Shown one piece after another: positions 63,661 to 64,000 of a stretch of DNA of 64,000 nucleotides. The stretch is from Rhodococcus opacus (GTDB lineage Bacteria > Actinomycetota > Actinomycetes > Mycobacteriales > Mycobacteriaceae). How positions within the stretch are numbered: position 1 is the stretch's first letter; each line of letters starts with the position of its first letter. The notes under the pieces are model-generated. The model searched no databases. It was given only the letters and a program-made list of their open reading frames with translations, and was not told where the DNA came from. The position numbers were made by a program, and so were the translations under genes. Location of the stretch: assembly GCF_012396235.1 (NCBI RefSeq), contig NZ_JAAXPA010000038.1:1-64000 (forward strand). Direction: 5' to 3'.

Positions 63661-64000
63661 CTGAGCGTCATCAACGTGGCTGCTGGAGAAGAATTCCACG
63701 CGCCTTCCCTGAACGACTTCTTCCCGCCCGCGGTCCTGTTCGAAGGGACTCCGTTCGAACTCGACCGCCTGATGCTGGTTCGCATCCTGCTGTCCGGACT
63801 GATGATGCTCTTCTTCGTCATCGCGATGCGCAGCCCGAAGATCATTCCGCGCGGTGTCCAGAACATCGGTGAGATCGCGCTCGACTTCGTCCGGATCAAC
63901 ATCGCGGAAGAGATTCTCGGCAAGGAGCAGGGCAAGCGCTTCCTGCCGGTCATCACCACCATCTTCTTCCTGGTGCTCGCCAGCAACCTCGGCAGCATCA
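63661..64000 (+). CDS. atpB: ATP synthase F0 subunit a, N-terminal part
   Basis: The first 113 codons; the gene runs past the window. The frame reads LSVINVAAGEEFHAPSLNDF, then FPPAVLFEGTPFELDRLML and the first membrane segment LLSGLMMLFFVIAM, followed by SPKIIPRGVQNIGEIALDF, as in actinobacterial AtpB. Subunit a forms the proton half-channels beside the c ring. GGGAGAG lies four bases before CTG at 63661, which gives the family N-terminus; the only standard start nearby, GTG at 63676, has no site at the right distance. A CTG start is therefore proposed. Confidence 0.9.
   Translation, partial: MSVINVAAGEEFHAPSLNDFFPPAVLFEGTPFELDRLMLVRILLSGLMMLFFVIAMRSPKIIPRGVQNIGEIALDFVRINIAEEILGKEQGKRFLPVITTIFFLVLASNLGSI

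Overview
The window is high-GC DNA from an actinobacterium, most likely a Rhodococcus of the jostii/opacus type. Two things point there. The right end carries the classic actinomycete gene order argS-lysA-hom-thrC-thrB-rho-rpmE-prfA-prmC-tsaC-wecA-atpI-like-atpB, as in Mycobacterium. The left two thirds is dense in CoA-dependent catabolism, with many start codons overlapping the previous stop (ATGA or GTGA), GTG starts, and MarR, TetR, IclR and ArsR regulators. The species call is inference; no 16S rRNA gene is present.

Layout. 1-1884: end of a valine-catabolism operon (3-hydroxyisobutyryl-CoA hydrolase end, mmsB, enoyl-CoA hydratase). 1942-7980: MarR regulator, Bcr-type efflux pump, tRNA-Cys, an acyl-CoA synthetase plus MHS transporter pair, and an ArsR/SRPBCC pair. 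8022-12192: a frameshifted RibD-like reductase, a TetR gene with a clear operator, an N-acyl-D-amino-acid deacylase-like amidohydrolase, an epoxide-hydrolase-like protein and a TetR remnant. 12313-13925: a Cro/CI-type regulator ending in Leu-Ala-Ala, facing a tandem clpP pair whose upstream region carries a PopR-like palindrome.

14824-24041 looks like a dedicated sulfation island. A sulfotransferase, an SDR and a DUF1214 protein run leftward. An IclR regulator, cysD, cysNC, a CysQ phosphatase fused to an extra domain, a limonene-epoxide-hydrolase-like protein and an FGE-fold protein run rightward. The two operon promoters are near copies of each other: same -35, 18-bp spacer, a KstR-type box (TNNAACNNGTTNNA) over the -10, then a GGTNCA-N4-TGNACC palindrome. 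ATP sulfurylase, APS kinase, sulfotransferase and PAP phosphatase together would make, use and recycle PAPS.

24045-43587 looks like a second catabolic regulon. A 16-bp motif (WTGACGNCRRNTTCAA) lies upstream of three units: a phosphotriesterase-like lactonase with its TetR, an MHS transporter, and an eleven-gene operon. That operon holds an ACAD10/11-type acyl-CoA dehydrogenase and a separate APH-fold kinase, the two halves of the human ACAD10/11 and bacterial LvaA/LvaC systems that turn 4-hydroxyacyl-CoA into enoyl-CoA by phosphorylation and elimination. Lactone opening, CoA activation, hydroxyl removal, then beta-oxidation is a coherent inferred pathway. The dehydrogenase gene has an abrupt internal change of codon usage.

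43617-64000 is mostly core genome: an alanine-dehydrogenase-like protein, tRNA-Arg, phosphoketolase, two envelope proteins (DUF305, DUF3105), then argS through the first part of atpB. Strong hairpin terminators follow echA, tRNA-Cys, the 26580 transporter gene, thrB, rho and rpmE.
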